This document shows positions 20,001 to 27,983 of a stretch of DNA of 64,000 bases, piece by piece. Positions within the stretch are counted from its first letter, which is position 1. Every line of letters begins with the position of its first letter. The position numbers were made by a program, and so were the translations under genes. Origin of the DNA: Chitinophagaceae bacterium (lineage in GTDB: Bacteria > Bacteroidota > Bacteroidia > Chitinophagales > Chitinophagaceae). Below the pieces are notes generated by a model, which made no database searches, was not told the DNA's origin, and saw only the letters and a list, made by a program, of their open reading frames with translations. The DNA lies in assembly GCA_003168265.1 (NCBI GenBank), contig PMSV01000019.1, positions 186,001 to 250,000 on the forward strand, in the 5' to 3' direction.

Positions 20001-20198
20001 GCGATCGGTCTTTTACCTGCGGCTCTTTCTCATGGTATAGGTTCCGAAAGTTCCAGGCCTCTGGCCCGAGTTGTGATCGGGGGAATTCTTTGCGCCATGA
20101 TATTTTCACTCTGGGTATTCCCGTTGATATTTGGATGGGCTTACAGAAGGATTGATAAACAACCGCTAGTAGCGCCGCCTAATGAACCGGTTGCATAA
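17019..20198 (+). CDS. CzcA/CusA-type heavy-metal RND efflux pump
   Basis: A 1059-aa proton antiporter of the inner membrane. TM1 (about 12-32) is followed by the large porter domain, and the TM4 block AVDFGIIIDGAVVMVEGMYV carries the paired Asp and Glu characteristic of heavy-metal efflux (HME) RND pumps rather than drug pumps. The second half repeats the fold from about residue 540, with GTNFSISAGIGFIALFGICIQDGVLLI near 930. It forms an operon with the adaptor. No outer-membrane factor (TolC type) gene lies nearby. The ion transported cannot be decided from these residues alone. Confidence 0.9.
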   Translation: MNRFLRKIIAFSLKNRYFIIFAALALLVAGIITFRNMPIEAFPDVTNTEITIITQWPGRSTEEVEKFVTIPIEIAMNPVQKKISLRSTTIFGLSFVKLIFDDAVKDPEARQQVMNLLPNANLPNNVQPSVQPPTGPTGEIFRYTLQSSFRDVRELKTIQDWVIDRQLRSIPGVGDINSFGGKTKTYEIQVDPGKLTSLGITPLDVFTAVQRTNINIGGDMIIENNQAYVVRGIGLLNDINEIRNIVVTNTNGIPVLVKDVAQVVISNVPRLGWVARSNGLIDSTGKRVVTDEPDVVEAIIVMRKGENPTKVVNAIKAKVDKLNSFTLPEDTKMVPYYDRSDLIKYATHTVLHNLVEGILLVTLLVSLFMFNWRTTLIVSIIIPLALLFAFICLHLMGMSANLLSLGAVDFGIIIDGAVVMVEGMYVVLDHRAMEIGMERFNKIAKYGMIKTHGAQLGKAIFFAKLIIITGLIPIFSFEKVEGKMFSPLAYTLGFALLGALITTLTLVPVLISMLLSKNVKEKHNPFAHYLFGFMLKGFVKSFKNKEIVVIVSFIAMAIGLYSFKFLGSEFLPQLDEGSIWLRVQTPYSISLDKSVEVAKNVRDVLMGFPEVKYVVSQTGRPDDGTDVAGFYNNEFSVMLYPEGDWKNNIDKDELIDQMNKKLSVIPGTDLNFSQPIMDNVEEAVSGVKGSICMKIFGDSLDYMEDKINQAYNVLKDVRGIEDLGVIHNIGQPELDVNLDQQKMALYGVATADANAVVAMAIGGQAASTLYEGYRLFDIRVRLPERYRKTADDIGNLLVPTQSGSKVPIREIATIDMRTGPCLIFRDDNERYAALKFSIRGRDMGSTIAEAQEKVGRAVPLKRGYTMVFQGDFENQQRAEKRLSEVVPISLLLIFLLLFVMFGNLKDAGLVFLNVPFAIVGGLISLHLTGTNFSISAGIGFIALFGICIQDGVLLITVFKQNLEKIKGQKSSLYTAIKLGVNSRIRPVMMTALMAAIGLLPAALSHGIGSESSRPLARVVIGGILCAMIFSLWVFPLIFGWAYRRIDKQPLVAPPNEPVA

Positions 20199-20282
20199 AA
20201 TAGGAATGGTTATTGAAAGTGAGAGTCCATCCGGATTTCTTAAGCGATAAAGACAAATCGATGAAGAGCAAGGCTAAAAAGG

Positions 20283-20636
20283 TCAAACTGCAAATGAAGT
20301 TCCGCAACCGCAGGTTTTGGAAGCATTCGGATTGATAAAGACAAAACCCCGGGCATTGAGCCCATCCTGCCAGTCGATTTCCATTCCCATCAGGTAGATG
20401 CCGTGAGATTTTTTCATAATGAAGGGAATCCCCTGGTATTCGAATTGTTCGTCGTCGGCTTCCTTCTTATCGAATCCCAATACATAGGAAAGGCCAGAGC
20501 ATCCTCCCCCCTTTACGCCTACCCTCAGGAGATGAGAGCCCTCGAAATCTGGTTCTGCCATCAATCGGGATATTTCTATAAGGGCTCCCTGACTGAATTG
20601 AACAGGAGCAGCTTTTGCAGATGCCATTTCTACCAT
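20283..20636 (-). CDS. HesB/IscA-type iron-sulfur assembly protein
   Basis: A 117-aa A-type carrier that holds and passes Fe-S clusters to target enzymes. The three conserved Cys are present: GGGCSG near residue 45 and the C-terminal pair in TCGCGTSF. The start chosen is the ATG at 20636 (MVEMASAKAAP); the ATG at 20627 is an equally possible start. The gene is alone, divergent from the following plus-strand gene; no suf genes are in the window. Confidence 0.9.
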   Translation of the reverse strand: MVEMASAKAAPVQFSQGALIEISRLMAEPDFEGSHLLRVGVKGGGCSGLSYVLGFDKKEADDEQFEYQGIPFIMKKSHGIYLMGMEIDWQDGLNARGFVFINPNASKTCGCGTSFAV

Positions 20637-20747
20637 AGTGTGCAAATTTAATCTTAATATCAAACAGTTTGGCAATTAAATCGTTCGCTACTCACAGGAT
20701 CTTTTCTTTACGTTAAATCGTTATTTTTACAACTCAATTCATTACAT

Positions 20748-21263
20748 ATGGAACTTAATGAGATAATCTGGCCTGCTGTCATTGCCGTATTACTAGCGGG
20801 AACGTTGGCCGTATTATTTTGGAAGCAAAGAAAACAAGCCAAAGAATTGGAAAAAAAAGGTCCTGAAGAAACTCGCCCGACCCAGCAATTACAATTGCAG
20901 GCCTATGAGCGTCTGATCCTGCTAACCGATCGCATTGCACTTCCCAATCTGGTCAGTCGGCTGAATCAAACCGGCATTAGCTCTACCGAAATGCAAGGGC
21001 TTCTCACTCAAACCATACGCCAGGAATTTGAGCATAATATCACCCAGCAAATCTATGTGAGCCAGGAAGCCTGGAGTGCGGTAAGGAATCTGAAGGAACA
21101 AAACCTTCTTATCATCAACCAGGTTGCCTCCATATTGCCAACCGGATCCAGTTCATTTGACCTGAACCGCAGCCTGTTGGAGCTGACAGCTCAAAATCCT
21201 CAGGCCTCCCTTCACAATATCGTATCGGAAGCCCTCAGTTATGAAGCTAAGAAACTGATGTAG
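20748..21263 (+). CDS. Membrane-anchored protein of unknown function
   Basis: 171 aa. One N-terminal transmembrane helix (about residues 7-24) is followed by a basic and Gln-rich segment and a helical cytoplasmic domain of about 130 residues with ending SEALSYEAKKLM. I do not recognise a functional family; it looks like a conserved Bacteroidota protein. It is 29 bp upstream of the methylmalonyl-CoA mutase gene on the same strand, so cotranscription is likely, but this says little about function. Confidence 0.7.
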   Translation: MELNEIIWPAVIAVLLAGTLAVLFWKQRKQAKELEKKGPEETRPTQQLQLQAYERLILLTDRIALPNLVSRLNQTGISSTEMQGLLTQTIRQEFEHNITQQIYVSQEAWSAVRNLKEQNLLIINQVASILPTGSSSFDLNRSLLELTAQNPQASLHNIVSEALSYEAKKLM

Positions 21264-21292
21264 GCCAACAATAGGCAAAACGAATCAAGCCC

Positions 21293-22852
21293 ATGACTGA
21301 AAAAAAAATCTTTACCGATTCAGGAATTGAAATAAAACCCTTTTATACTGCTTTTGACCGGCCGGAAGAAGATTCAGACTTACCCGGATCCTTTCCTTTT
21401 ACAAGGGGGATACAGGAAGACATGTATCGGGGAAAGCTCTGGACCATGAGACAATATGCAGGGTTCAGCACCGCTGAAGAAAGCAATAAGCGCTATCATT
21501 ATTTACTCTCTCATGGAGTCATGGGGCTTAGTGTGGCTTTCGATCTTCCAACTCAGATAGGCTATGACAGCGATCATTCTCTGGCTGAGGGAGAAGTGGG
21601 AAAGGTAGGTGTGGCTATCGATTCCATAAGTGATATGGAGACCCTCTTCGATGGCATCCGCCTGGAAGAGGTATCTACGTCCATGACCATCAATGCGACT
21701 GCCTTTATTTTATTGGCCATGTATGTCGCTGTAGCCAGGAAGCAAGGAGCCGACATGAGTAAAATCAGCGGGACCGTTCAAAATGATATCCTGAAAGAAT
21801 ATGCTGCACGGGGCACTTATATTTATCCGCCCAAGCCTTCCATGAGGATCGTGACTGATATTTTTGACTGGTGCAGCAGGGAATTGCCTAAATGGAACAC
21901 TATCTCCATTTCGGGCTACCATATCCGGGAAGCAGGGAGCACGGCCGTTCAGGAAATTGCCTATACGCTCTCCAATGGAAAGGCCTATGTGCAGGCTGCA
22001 AAAGGAAAGGGCCTTGACATAGATGTATTCGGAAAAAGGCTCTCCTTCTTTTTCAATGCACATAACAATCTTTTTGAAGAAATCGCCAAGTTCCGTGCTG
22101 CACGAAGGATGTGGGCCAGGATCATGAAAGACATGGGTGCCAGGGATCCCAGGTCCATGATGCTTCGCTTTCATGCGCAAACCGGTGGCAGCACGCTAAC
22201 TGCACAGCAACCTATAAATAATGTTTCGCGTATTACCATTCAGTCAATGGCAGCAGTATTAGGGGGTACTCAGTCGCTGCACACAAATGGATTTGATGAG
22301 GCATTGAGCCTTCCAACTGAGGAGGCTGCCAGAACGGCTTTAAGAACCCAGCAGATTATTGCATTTGAAAGCGGCATTGCGGACACTGCTGATCCTCTGG
22401 CCGGAAGCTATTTTATCGAAAGCCTGACCGATCAAATGGAAAAATCTGCCTGGGAACTGATCGAAAAAATCGATATTCTGGGTGGAAGCATTTCCGCTAT
22501 AGAAAAGGGATATATGCAGGAAGAAATTGCCAAGAGCGCATACCGCTATCAGCAGAAAATCGAAACCCACGAGAAGATCATTGTGGGCGTAAATAAATTT
22601 GAGCAAGCGGATCAGTTGCCATTGAAAGGATTTCGTATAGACGATTCCATAAGGAAAACGCAGATGGAAAAATTGGCCCGGATCAAAAGGAGGAGAGATC
22701 ATGCCAAATGCGACCAATTGTTGCAAACGTTATGCGATCAGGCAAGCGGGGATGAAAATATCATGCCTGGCGTTTTGGAAGCTGTGGAGAATAATTGCAC
22801 CTTGGGAGAAATTGCAGATACTTTAAGAGAGGTTTTTGGCGAATATCATTAA
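21293..22852 (+). CDS. Methylmalonyl-CoA mutase catalytic subunit without B12 domain
   Basis: A 519-aa protein covering only the substrate-binding TIM-barrel part of the mutase, which interconverts methylmalonyl-CoA and succinyl-Co[14 protein letters not shown] holds the Tyr (Tyr89 in the Propionibacterium enzyme) and PSMRI the Arg (Arg207) that contact the methylmalonyl carboxylate, and SGYHIREAG the catalytic His. These two contacts are changed in isobutyryl-CoA mutase, so methylmalonyl-CoA is the likelier substrate. The C-terminal B12-binding module with DxHxxG is absent and must be supplied by another gene outside this window. Confidence 0.85.
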   Translation: MTEKKIFTDSGIEIKPFYTAFDRPEEDSDLPGSFPFTRGIQEDMYRGKLWTMRQYAGFSTAEESNKRYHYLLSHGVMGLSVAFDLPTQIGYDSDHSLAEGEVGKVGVAIDSISDMETLFDGIRLEEVSTSMTINATAFILLAMYVAVARKQGADMSKISGTVQNDILKEYAARGTYIYPPKPSMRIVTDIFDWCSRELPKWNTISISGYHIREAGSTAVQEIAYTLSNGKAYVQAAKGKGLDIDVFGKRLSFFFNAHNNLFEEIAKFRAARRMWARIMKDMGARDPRSMMLRFHAQTGGSTLTAQQPINNVSRITIQSMAAVLGGTQSLHTNGFDEALSLPTEEAARTALRTQQIIAFESGIADTADPLAGSYFIESLTDQMEKSAWELIEKIDILGGSISAIEKGYMQEEIAKSAYRYQQKIETHEKIIVGVNKFEQADQLPLKGFRIDDSIRKTQMEKLARIKRRRDHAKCDQLLQTLCDQASGDENIMPGVLEAVENNCTLGEIADTLREVFGEYH

Positions 22853-22867
22853 AACTGACCCCCTCAT

Positions 22868-23359
22868 ATGCGCATCTCGATGAAAATGAAACTTTTAATG
22901 CTAATAATTATCCTTCCTGCCTTGATTTATGCCCTGAGTTGCAATAAATCGAGCCCCGGATATTATTCTTGCACGGGTCCAGCAGCCTACCAGGACTCTT
23001 CCACTCTTTTGACCTATGCCAGGGACAGCGGCATTACGGCAACTATGGATACGTCCTTCTTGTTTTATCAAATCATTGATTCGGGAACGGTACCGCATCC
23101 TAATTTGAATTCCCTGATAACCGTGAATTATGTTTCCAGGATTGTAAATACGGGAGTCCTTGTGGATTCGGCAGATTCAGCCAGTTTTCATCTGGACAGC
23201 CTTATTCTGGGATGGCAGTATGGATTGCAAAAAATTGGAAAAGGAGGGCAAATCAAATTATTGGTTCCTTCTGCCCTTGCCTTCGGATGTTCAGGTTCTG
23301 GGAATGTACAACCAAATGAACCCCTGTATTTTGAGGTCACTTTATTGAACTTTCAGTGA
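22868..23359 (+). CDS. FKBP-type peptidyl-prolyl isomerase lipoprotein
   Basis: 163 aa. The N-terminus ends in a lipobox (YALSC near residue 25), so it is an exported lipoprotein. The C-terminal part has FKBP features: LITVNYVSRIVNTGVLVDS, the central LILGWQYGLQKIGKGGQIKLLVPSALAFG, and the end LYFEVTLLNFQ. It would catalyse proline isomerisation in the envelope. Its start lies 15 bp after the mutase stop, so it may be read from the same transcript. Alternative ATGs at 22880 or 22886 would also keep the lipobox. Confidence 0.82.
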   Translation: MRISMKMKLLMLIIILPALIYALSCNKSSPGYYSCTGPAAYQDSSTLLTYARDSGITATMDTSFLFYQIIDSGTVPHPNLNSLITVNYVSRIVNTGVLVDSADSASFHLDSLILGWQYGLQKIGKGGQIKLLVPSALAFGCSGSGNVQPNEPLYFEVTLLNFQ

Positions 23360-23501
23360 AGATCGACTCGGGTAACTGCTTTATTAAAGGCGTTCACGCT
23401 AAAAAAAAAGATATTAACCGATAAACTCCTCCTTCCAAAACAAGCAGTTCCGTCGAATTTAAAATGGCATTATTTTAGTCATATACTTTAAAACAAATAC
23501 A

Positions 23502-23882
23502 ATGAAAAGACTAATCTCAGGTACAATGATAGCTTTCACGCTCTTGTGTACATGCTCTCTTTATGCCCAACAAGGTGGTGGCGGCAGAAGAATGGATCCG
23601 GCAGCCATGAAACAAACCCTGATAGATAGCCTTCATTTGACCGGGGTCCAGGCGGATTCGGTCGTGGGCATCAGCCAGGAATACCGATCAAAAATGCGGG
23701 ATATCTTTATGGACCAGTCCTTAAGCCAGGACGATAAAAGGGCAAAAATGGCGCCCCTCAATGATGAAAGAAATAAAAGGATCAAAGCTGTCCTTGGAGA
23801 CGAACTGTTCAAACAATACCAGGCATGGGAACAAAGGAACAGGCCTCAAAGAAGAATGGGTGATGGAAATAGCAATAATTAA
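23502..23882 (+). CDS. Small exported protein, Spy/CpxP-like (DUF4890-type)
   Basis: 126 aa with a signal peptide (about 1-22, ending LYAQ), a Gly-rich stretch, then a helical region with the LHLTGVQADSVVGISQEY pattern, reminiscent of the LTxxQ motif of the Spy/CpxP chaperones of the periplasm. It ends in a basic Arg/Gln tail. A role in envelope protein quality control is inferred from this resemblance. It is monocistronic, followed by a terminator. Confidence 0.65.
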   Translation: MKRLISGTMIAFTLLCTCSLYAQQGGGGRRMDPAAMKQTLIDSLHLTGVQADSVVGISQEYRSKMRDIFMDQSLSQDDKRAKMAPLNDERNKRIKAVLGDELFKQYQAWEQRNRPQRRMGDGNSNN

Positions 23883-23904
23883 GTTAGCAAAAAACAATCT
23901 TAAA

Positions 23905-23941
23905 GGGAGGCTATCCGTTGGATGGCTTCCCACTTTTTTTT
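23905..23941 (+). terminator. Terminator of the Spy-like gene
   Basis: GGGAGGCTATCC pairs with GGATGGCTTCCC (with two G-U pairs) around a 3-nt loop, followed by eight T. The T run overlaps the stop codon end of the convergent glnS gene. Confidence 0.8.
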
Positions 23942-25616
23942 AACTCTTTTTTTGCTCTTTGGCCCAGGCGTCCTTTAAGGTGACCGTACGGTTAAAAACC
24001 ATTTTTCCAGGCCCACTCTCTTTATCAAGAAAAAAATATCCTTTTCTCATGAATTGAAAACGTTCTTCCTTTCCGGCTTCTTTCAGGGAAGGTTCAGCAT
24101 AGGCCTTCGATATGATCTGCAGGGATTCCTGGTTGATATAGTCCTTAAAATCGCCATCTTCATTAGATGGGTCTTCCACTTTAAACAGCCGGTCGTATAG
24201 CCTCAATTCAACAGGAACGGCATGTTTAACACTAACCCAATGCAAAGTGCCCTGCACTTTCAAACCGGAATGGTCCGAACCGCTTCTGCTTTCAGGAATA
24301 TAGGAGCATCTCAATTCTTCGAATGTACCATCAACTCCCTTTATCACTTCGTCGCATTTGATGATATAAGCGCTTTTTAACCTCACTTTTTGTCCGGGCG
24401 CCAATCTGAAGAATTTTTTGGGAGGGTTTTCCATAAAATCCTCCCTTTCGATATAGATCTCCCGTCCAAAAAAAAGAGATCGATGACCGGCACCAGGATC
24501 CTCCGGATTTTCTTCACTTTGCACGAGTTCAAATTCCTCTGTGTAATTGGTAATAACGACCTTCAACGGATCAAAAACCACCATTCGCCTTTTGGCCACC
24601 CGGTTCAGATGCTCCCTGATGCAAAATTCAAGAAGTGAGAAATCGATCAGGTTTTCCCGTTTCTGTACGCCGATCTTATCGGCAAACATCTGAATACTTT
24701 CAGGAGTGTATCCCCTGCGGCGAAATCCGGAAATGGTCGGCATGCGCGGATCATCCCAGGCACTGACATGCTTTTCATTGACCAGTTGCAATAGCTTTCT
24801 CTTGCTCATGATTGTGTATGTCAGATTGAGCCTTGCGAACTCGTATTGTTTGGAAGGGAATATTTCCAGCTTTTCGATGAACCAATCATAAAGCGGCCGG
24901 TGGGGAATAAATTCTAGCGTACAGATGGAATGCGTGATCTGTTCTATAGAATCGCTTTGTCCATGTGCGAAGTCATACATCGGATAAATACACCAGTTAT
25001 TGCCGGTCCGGTGATGGGCGGCATGCTTGATACGATACATGATGGGGTCCCGCAAGTGCATATTCGGAGATGCCATATCCACTTTTGCGCGCAATACTTT
25101 TTCTCCATCTCCATACTTTCCATCCTTCATTTCCTTAAAAAGCCTCAGATTTTCTTCAACCGACCTGTCCGCAAATTCATTACGAATGCCAGGTTCAGTC
25201 GGATTGCCTTTTTGCCTGGCTATTTCTTCACTGGGATTATCGTCAACATAGGCAAGCCCCTTCTTTATGAGGTCTTTTGCAAATGCAAATAATTGTTCAA
25301 AATAATCAGAAGCATATAATTCATTTGCCCACTCAAATCCAAGCCAGCGAACATCCTCCTTGATGCTTTCCACATATTCCGTTTCCTCTGTCACAGGATT
25401 GGTGTCATCAAAGCGAAGATTGGTCTTCCCTCCGTATCTTTTAGCCAATCCGAAATTAAGGCAAATGGACTTGGCATGACCGATATGAAGGTATCCGTTC
25501 GGCTCCGGGGGAAACCTTGTTCGGATGGACTGGTATTTACCTGAATTCAAATCGTTTTCTACAATTTCCTCAATAAAATGCAGTGATTTTTCCTCATCTT
25601 TTTTCGTTAATTCCAT
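23940..25616 (-). CDS. glnS: Glutaminyl-tRNA synthetase
   Basis: A 558-aa class Ic synthetase charging tRNA-Gln with glutamine. The HIGH signature is in PPEPNGYLHIGHAKS, the KMSKS counterpart in TYTIMSKRKL, and the C-terminal anticodon-binding beta-barrels follow (about 345-545). The frame is open 18 codons upstream, but the ATG at 25616 (MELTKKDEEK) gives the usual length and was chosen. Its presence suggests that the organism charges glutamine directly rather than only through GatCAB. Confidence 0.95.
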   Translation of the reverse strand: MELTKKDEEKSLHFIEEIVENDLNSGKYQSIRTRFPPEPNGYLHIGHAKSICLNFGLAKRYGGKTNLRFDDTNPVTEETEYVESIKEDVRWLGFEWANELYASDYFEQLFAFAKDLIKKGLAYVDDNPSEEIARQKGNPTEPGIRNEFADRSVEENLRLFKEMKDGKYGDGEKVLRAKVDMASPNMHLRDPIMYRIKHAAHHRTGNNWCIYPMYDFAHGQSDSIEQITHSICTLEFIPHRPLYDWFIEKLEIFPSKQYEFARLNLTYTIMSKRKLLQLVNEKHVSAWDDPRMPTISGFRRRGYTPESIQMFADKIGVQKRENLIDFSLLEFCIREHLNRVAKRRMVVFDPLKVVITNYTEEFELVQSEENPEDPGAGHRSLFFGREIYIEREDFMENPPKKFFRLAPGQKVRLKSAYIIKCDEVIKGVDGTFEELRCSYIPESRSGSDHSGLKVQGTLHWVSVKHAVPVELRLYDRLFKVEDPSNEDGDFKDYINQESLQIISKAYAEPSLKEAGKEERFQFMRKGYFFLDKESGPGKMVFNRTVTLKDAWAKEQKKS

Positions 25617-25700
25617 GTCGGCAAATGTAGGATATGTTGGGGAGCGTTCAAAAAGGCATTCATTACTCAAGTCAGTTCTATAAATACCCCATATGTGCTA

Positions 25701-25731
25701 TTGACTTGGGCATGGGCCGGTCCTAAGTTTG
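25701..25731 (+). promoter_or_regulatory. Promoter of the outer-membrane barrel gene
   Basis: TTG (25701-25703) and TAAGTTTG (25724-25731) are 20 bp apart, a full match to the Bacteroidota -33/-7 pattern, and the ATG is 17 bp beyond the -7 box. Confidence 0.6.
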
Positions 25732-25747
25732 TCGGAAATTATTTATT

Positions 25748-26350
25748 ATGAAACTGATTATGAAGTCAGCTATTCTAAGCGTTTCCTTATCCATTATTTT
25801 CTTAATGGCAAATGCCCAGCTTTCAATTGGTCCAAAGGTCGGATTAAACGTTTCCATGGCAAGCACCAATAACCCAAACCGCATCATCGACCCCATTGCT
25901 GTCGCATTTAATGTCGGCGCCCTGGTCAATTATAAATTCCAAATTCCCATTGCCCTCCAGGCGGAGACTTTTTTTTCCGGAGAAGGCACAGAATTGAAAA
26001 ATAAAGGGAATAAAGATATATTCCATGAAAGAGACGGATACTTCAATATCCCTGTATTATTCCAGTTCAAGCCCAAGGGTGGATTTTATCTTGAAGCCGG
26101 CCCGCAACTAGGTATTTTGATGTATGCAAAAGAAACTGTTAATGGCTCCACTACGGATGTGAAAGGTGATTTCAACAGTTCCAAGATCAGCGGATGCTTT
26201 GGATTGGGTTACCAGATCAAAGAAAGATTTGGTTTCGGAGCACGTTATGCGGTCGGGTTGACAAATATCAGCGCAGGATCAACCTATACCACCAAGGATA
26301 ATGTATTCAGCTTCGACGTTTTCTACGCCTTCCATATCGGAGGCAAGTAA
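25748..26350 (+). CDS. PorT-family outer-membrane beta-barrel protein
   Basis: 200 aa with a signal peptide (about 1-24, ending ANAQ). The remainder shows alternating polar/hydrophobic strands ending in a C-terminal aromatic-rich strand (VFYAFHIGGK), with the typical start SIGPKVGLNVSMAS and the YLEAGPQLGILMYAK run of the PorT/OmpA-like 8-stranded group. A structural or small-molecule outer-membrane role is likely, but not specified. It is single, behind its own promoter. Confidence 0.8.
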   Translation: MKLIMKSAILSVSLSIIFLMANAQLSIGPKVGLNVSMASTNNPNRIIDPIAVAFNVGALVNYKFQIPIALQAETFFSGEGTELKNKGNKDIFHERDGYFNIPVLFQFKPKGGFYLEAGPQLGILMYAKETVNGSTTDVKGDFNSSKISGCFGLGYQIKERFGFGARYAVGLTNISAGSTYTTKDNVFSFDVFYAFHIGGK

Positions 26351-26406
26351 TGATCTGCCGCAATTTCTTAGCTAACTCTACCGCTATCTAGATTCAGAAA
26401 GAATAA

Positions 26407-26430
26407 AAACCCGGGCGATTGTCCGGGTTT
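26407..26430 (+). terminator. Hairpin after the barrel gene
   Basis: AAACCCGG pairs perfectly with CCGGGTTT around 8 nt, 57 bp after the stop. No long T run follows beyond the TTT of the stem, so termination strength is uncertain. Confidence 0.45.
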
Positions 26431-26605
26431 CATGTTATGACCACGATTTAGTATTTTGTCAGATCATTGAAGATTGAATCGAAATTGGAAAAGGGCAGCA
26501 TTGTCTTTGTTTGCAAACCTGCTCCCCAGGATAACCCCAATTGAAAATAGTACATAAGAGTTATTGTCAATTCAATACAAATTCAGAAAATTGCTTCTTA
26601 ATAAA

Positions 26606-27277
26606 ATGAAAATTCCAATTGGCATAGTGGACGATAAATCTCAGAACCGATTGCTGTTCTCAGAAAGACTTGGGTATTCAGATGATATTGAAGTTGCGCT
26701 TACCGCTACTGATGGAAAAGACTTTCTCGAAAAAATGAAAGGCCTCGACCATGGAAAGCATCCTGCCGTCATCCTGATGGACATTGAAATGCCAGAGATG
26801 GATGGGATTACTACGGTTCAGACAGCCAAGATCAGATACCCGGAAATGCGGTTTTTGATGCTTACTGTTTTTGATGACGACGACAAGATTTTTGAAGCCA
26901 TCAAGGCAGGTGCGGACGGCTACCTCCTAAAAAATGAAAAAGCGTCTTTGATCATTGATTGCATCGTGCAGCTTTCAGAAACAGGCTGCGCACCTATGAG
27001 CCCCCGGATCGCCAGAAAAACATTGGATTTATTGATGAATGCGCAAATCCCCAAAATGGAAAAAGAGGATCCGAAGCGGTTTGATTATGAACTTACGCCA
27101 AGAGAACTCGAAATCCTGAAACTGACTGTGGACGGTTATGGATACAAACAGGTCGCCAGTAAATTATTCCTCAGCAGCCATACAGTAAAAAAACACATAT
27201 CCAATATCTACCATAAATTGCATGTCACTTCCAAGGCCCAGGCGATCAAAGTTGCTACGAAGGGCAAATTGCTCTGA
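26606..27277 (+). CDS. Orphan LuxR/NarL-type response regulator
   Basis: A 223-aa regulator. The receiver domain has the acidic pair in IVDDKSQ, phospho-acceptor D59 in LMDIEMPEMDG and Lys in YLLKNEKA. The C-terminal HTH (about 158-215) has the pattern LTPREREILKL-like LTPRELEILKLTVDGYGYKQVASKLFLS and VKKHISNIYHKLHV. The ATG at 26606 was chosen because it places the domain normally. No kinase gene is adjacent. A GTTTGCAAAC palindrome lies about 90 bp upstream (26509-26518). Confidence 0.9.
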   Translation: MKIPIGIVDDKSQNRLLFSERLGYSDDIEVALTATDGKDFLEKMKGLDHGKHPAVILMDIEMPEMDGITTVQTAKIRYPEMRFLMLTVFDDDDKIFEAIKAGADGYLLKNEKASLIIDCIVQLSETGCAPMSPRIARKTLDLLMNAQIPKMEKEDPKRFDYELTPRELEILKLTVDGYGYKQVASKLFLSSHTVKKHISNIYHKLHVTSKAQAIKVATKGKLL

Positions 27278-27355
27278 ACCTAATGAACTTTACCCTTAGG
27301 CAATTATTAACTTTCCGCTTTACTTAGATTCTTTAAATTCGACAAAAAAACAGAT

Positions 27356-27970
27356 ATGTCGAAAATAATGATAGCCTGCCTTGCTGTGGTTTTTGGGCTT
27401 AATGCTCAATCCCAATCTACAGTGACGGAAAAGTTTCAAAAAATTGGAACCACCCAGGAAGCTCAGCAGTTCATAGATGGTAACCAGGCGCTGAAACCAG
27501 CTTTATTGCATTTGTCTTATGGAAAGGATACCAGCCTGATTGACAAAAGGTTGTTAAGGCAAAACAAGGGAGATGTCTTTTCTGTCGGATATGTCACTTA
27601 TAAAGTACTGGAGGCAAAGGAGAGCGTGAATTACAGGGCAAGTTATATATTCCTGGACGGCAGTTCACTTTCCCCCACACAAATTGATAGCATGAAAAAA
27701 CTGATAATTGATAAAGCCACAGCAGGCGCCACTGTTGAGCAGCTTTCAGACCAGTTTACTATGGATGGCAATAACACTCATGGCGATACCGGATGGTTTT
27801 TTGGGGAAGAGATGATGCCAAAGGAATTTCAGGAAGCCGTAAAAAATCATAAAAAAGGAGACCTATTCTTTGTCGATGTCACGGACAAAAATTGGCACTA
27901 TATCGTGAAAAAGACTTATGACGATGATGAAAAGAAGGAGATCACGGTGCTTCGGGCAAACGGAAGATAG
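27356..27970 (+). CDS. Exported parvulin-type peptidyl-prolyl isomerase
   Basis: 204 aa with a signal peptide (about 1-20, ending SQS). Residues about 95-190 show the rotamase pattern: YRASYIFLDG, ATAGATVEQLSDQFTMDG, GDTGWFFGEEMMPKEFQEAVKNHKKGDLFFV and WHYIVKKTYD. It would assist envelope protein folding. The N-terminal helical part is short, unlike full SurA. The convergent neighbour ends 13 bp away, and a TCAATAG/CTATTGA hairpin (27984-28001) lies in that neighbour's last codons. Confidence 0.78.
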   Translation: MSKIMIACLAVVFGLNAQSQSTVTEKFQKIGTTQEAQQFIDGNQALKPALLHLSYGKDTSLIDKRLLRQNKGDVFSVGYVTYKVLEAKESVNYRASYIFLDGSSLSPTQIDSMKKLIIDKATAGATVEQLSDQFTMDGNNTHGDTGWFFGEEMMPKEFQEAVKNHKKGDLFFVDVTDKNWHYIVKKTYDDDEKKEITVLRANGR

Positions 27971-27983
27971 AAAATTGTACTCG

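Noticed and set aside
26509-26518. GTTTGCAAAC perfect palindrome upstream of the orphan regulator gene
   Set aside because: Ten bases of perfect symmetry occur often by chance; there is no second copy nearby and no support as an operator.
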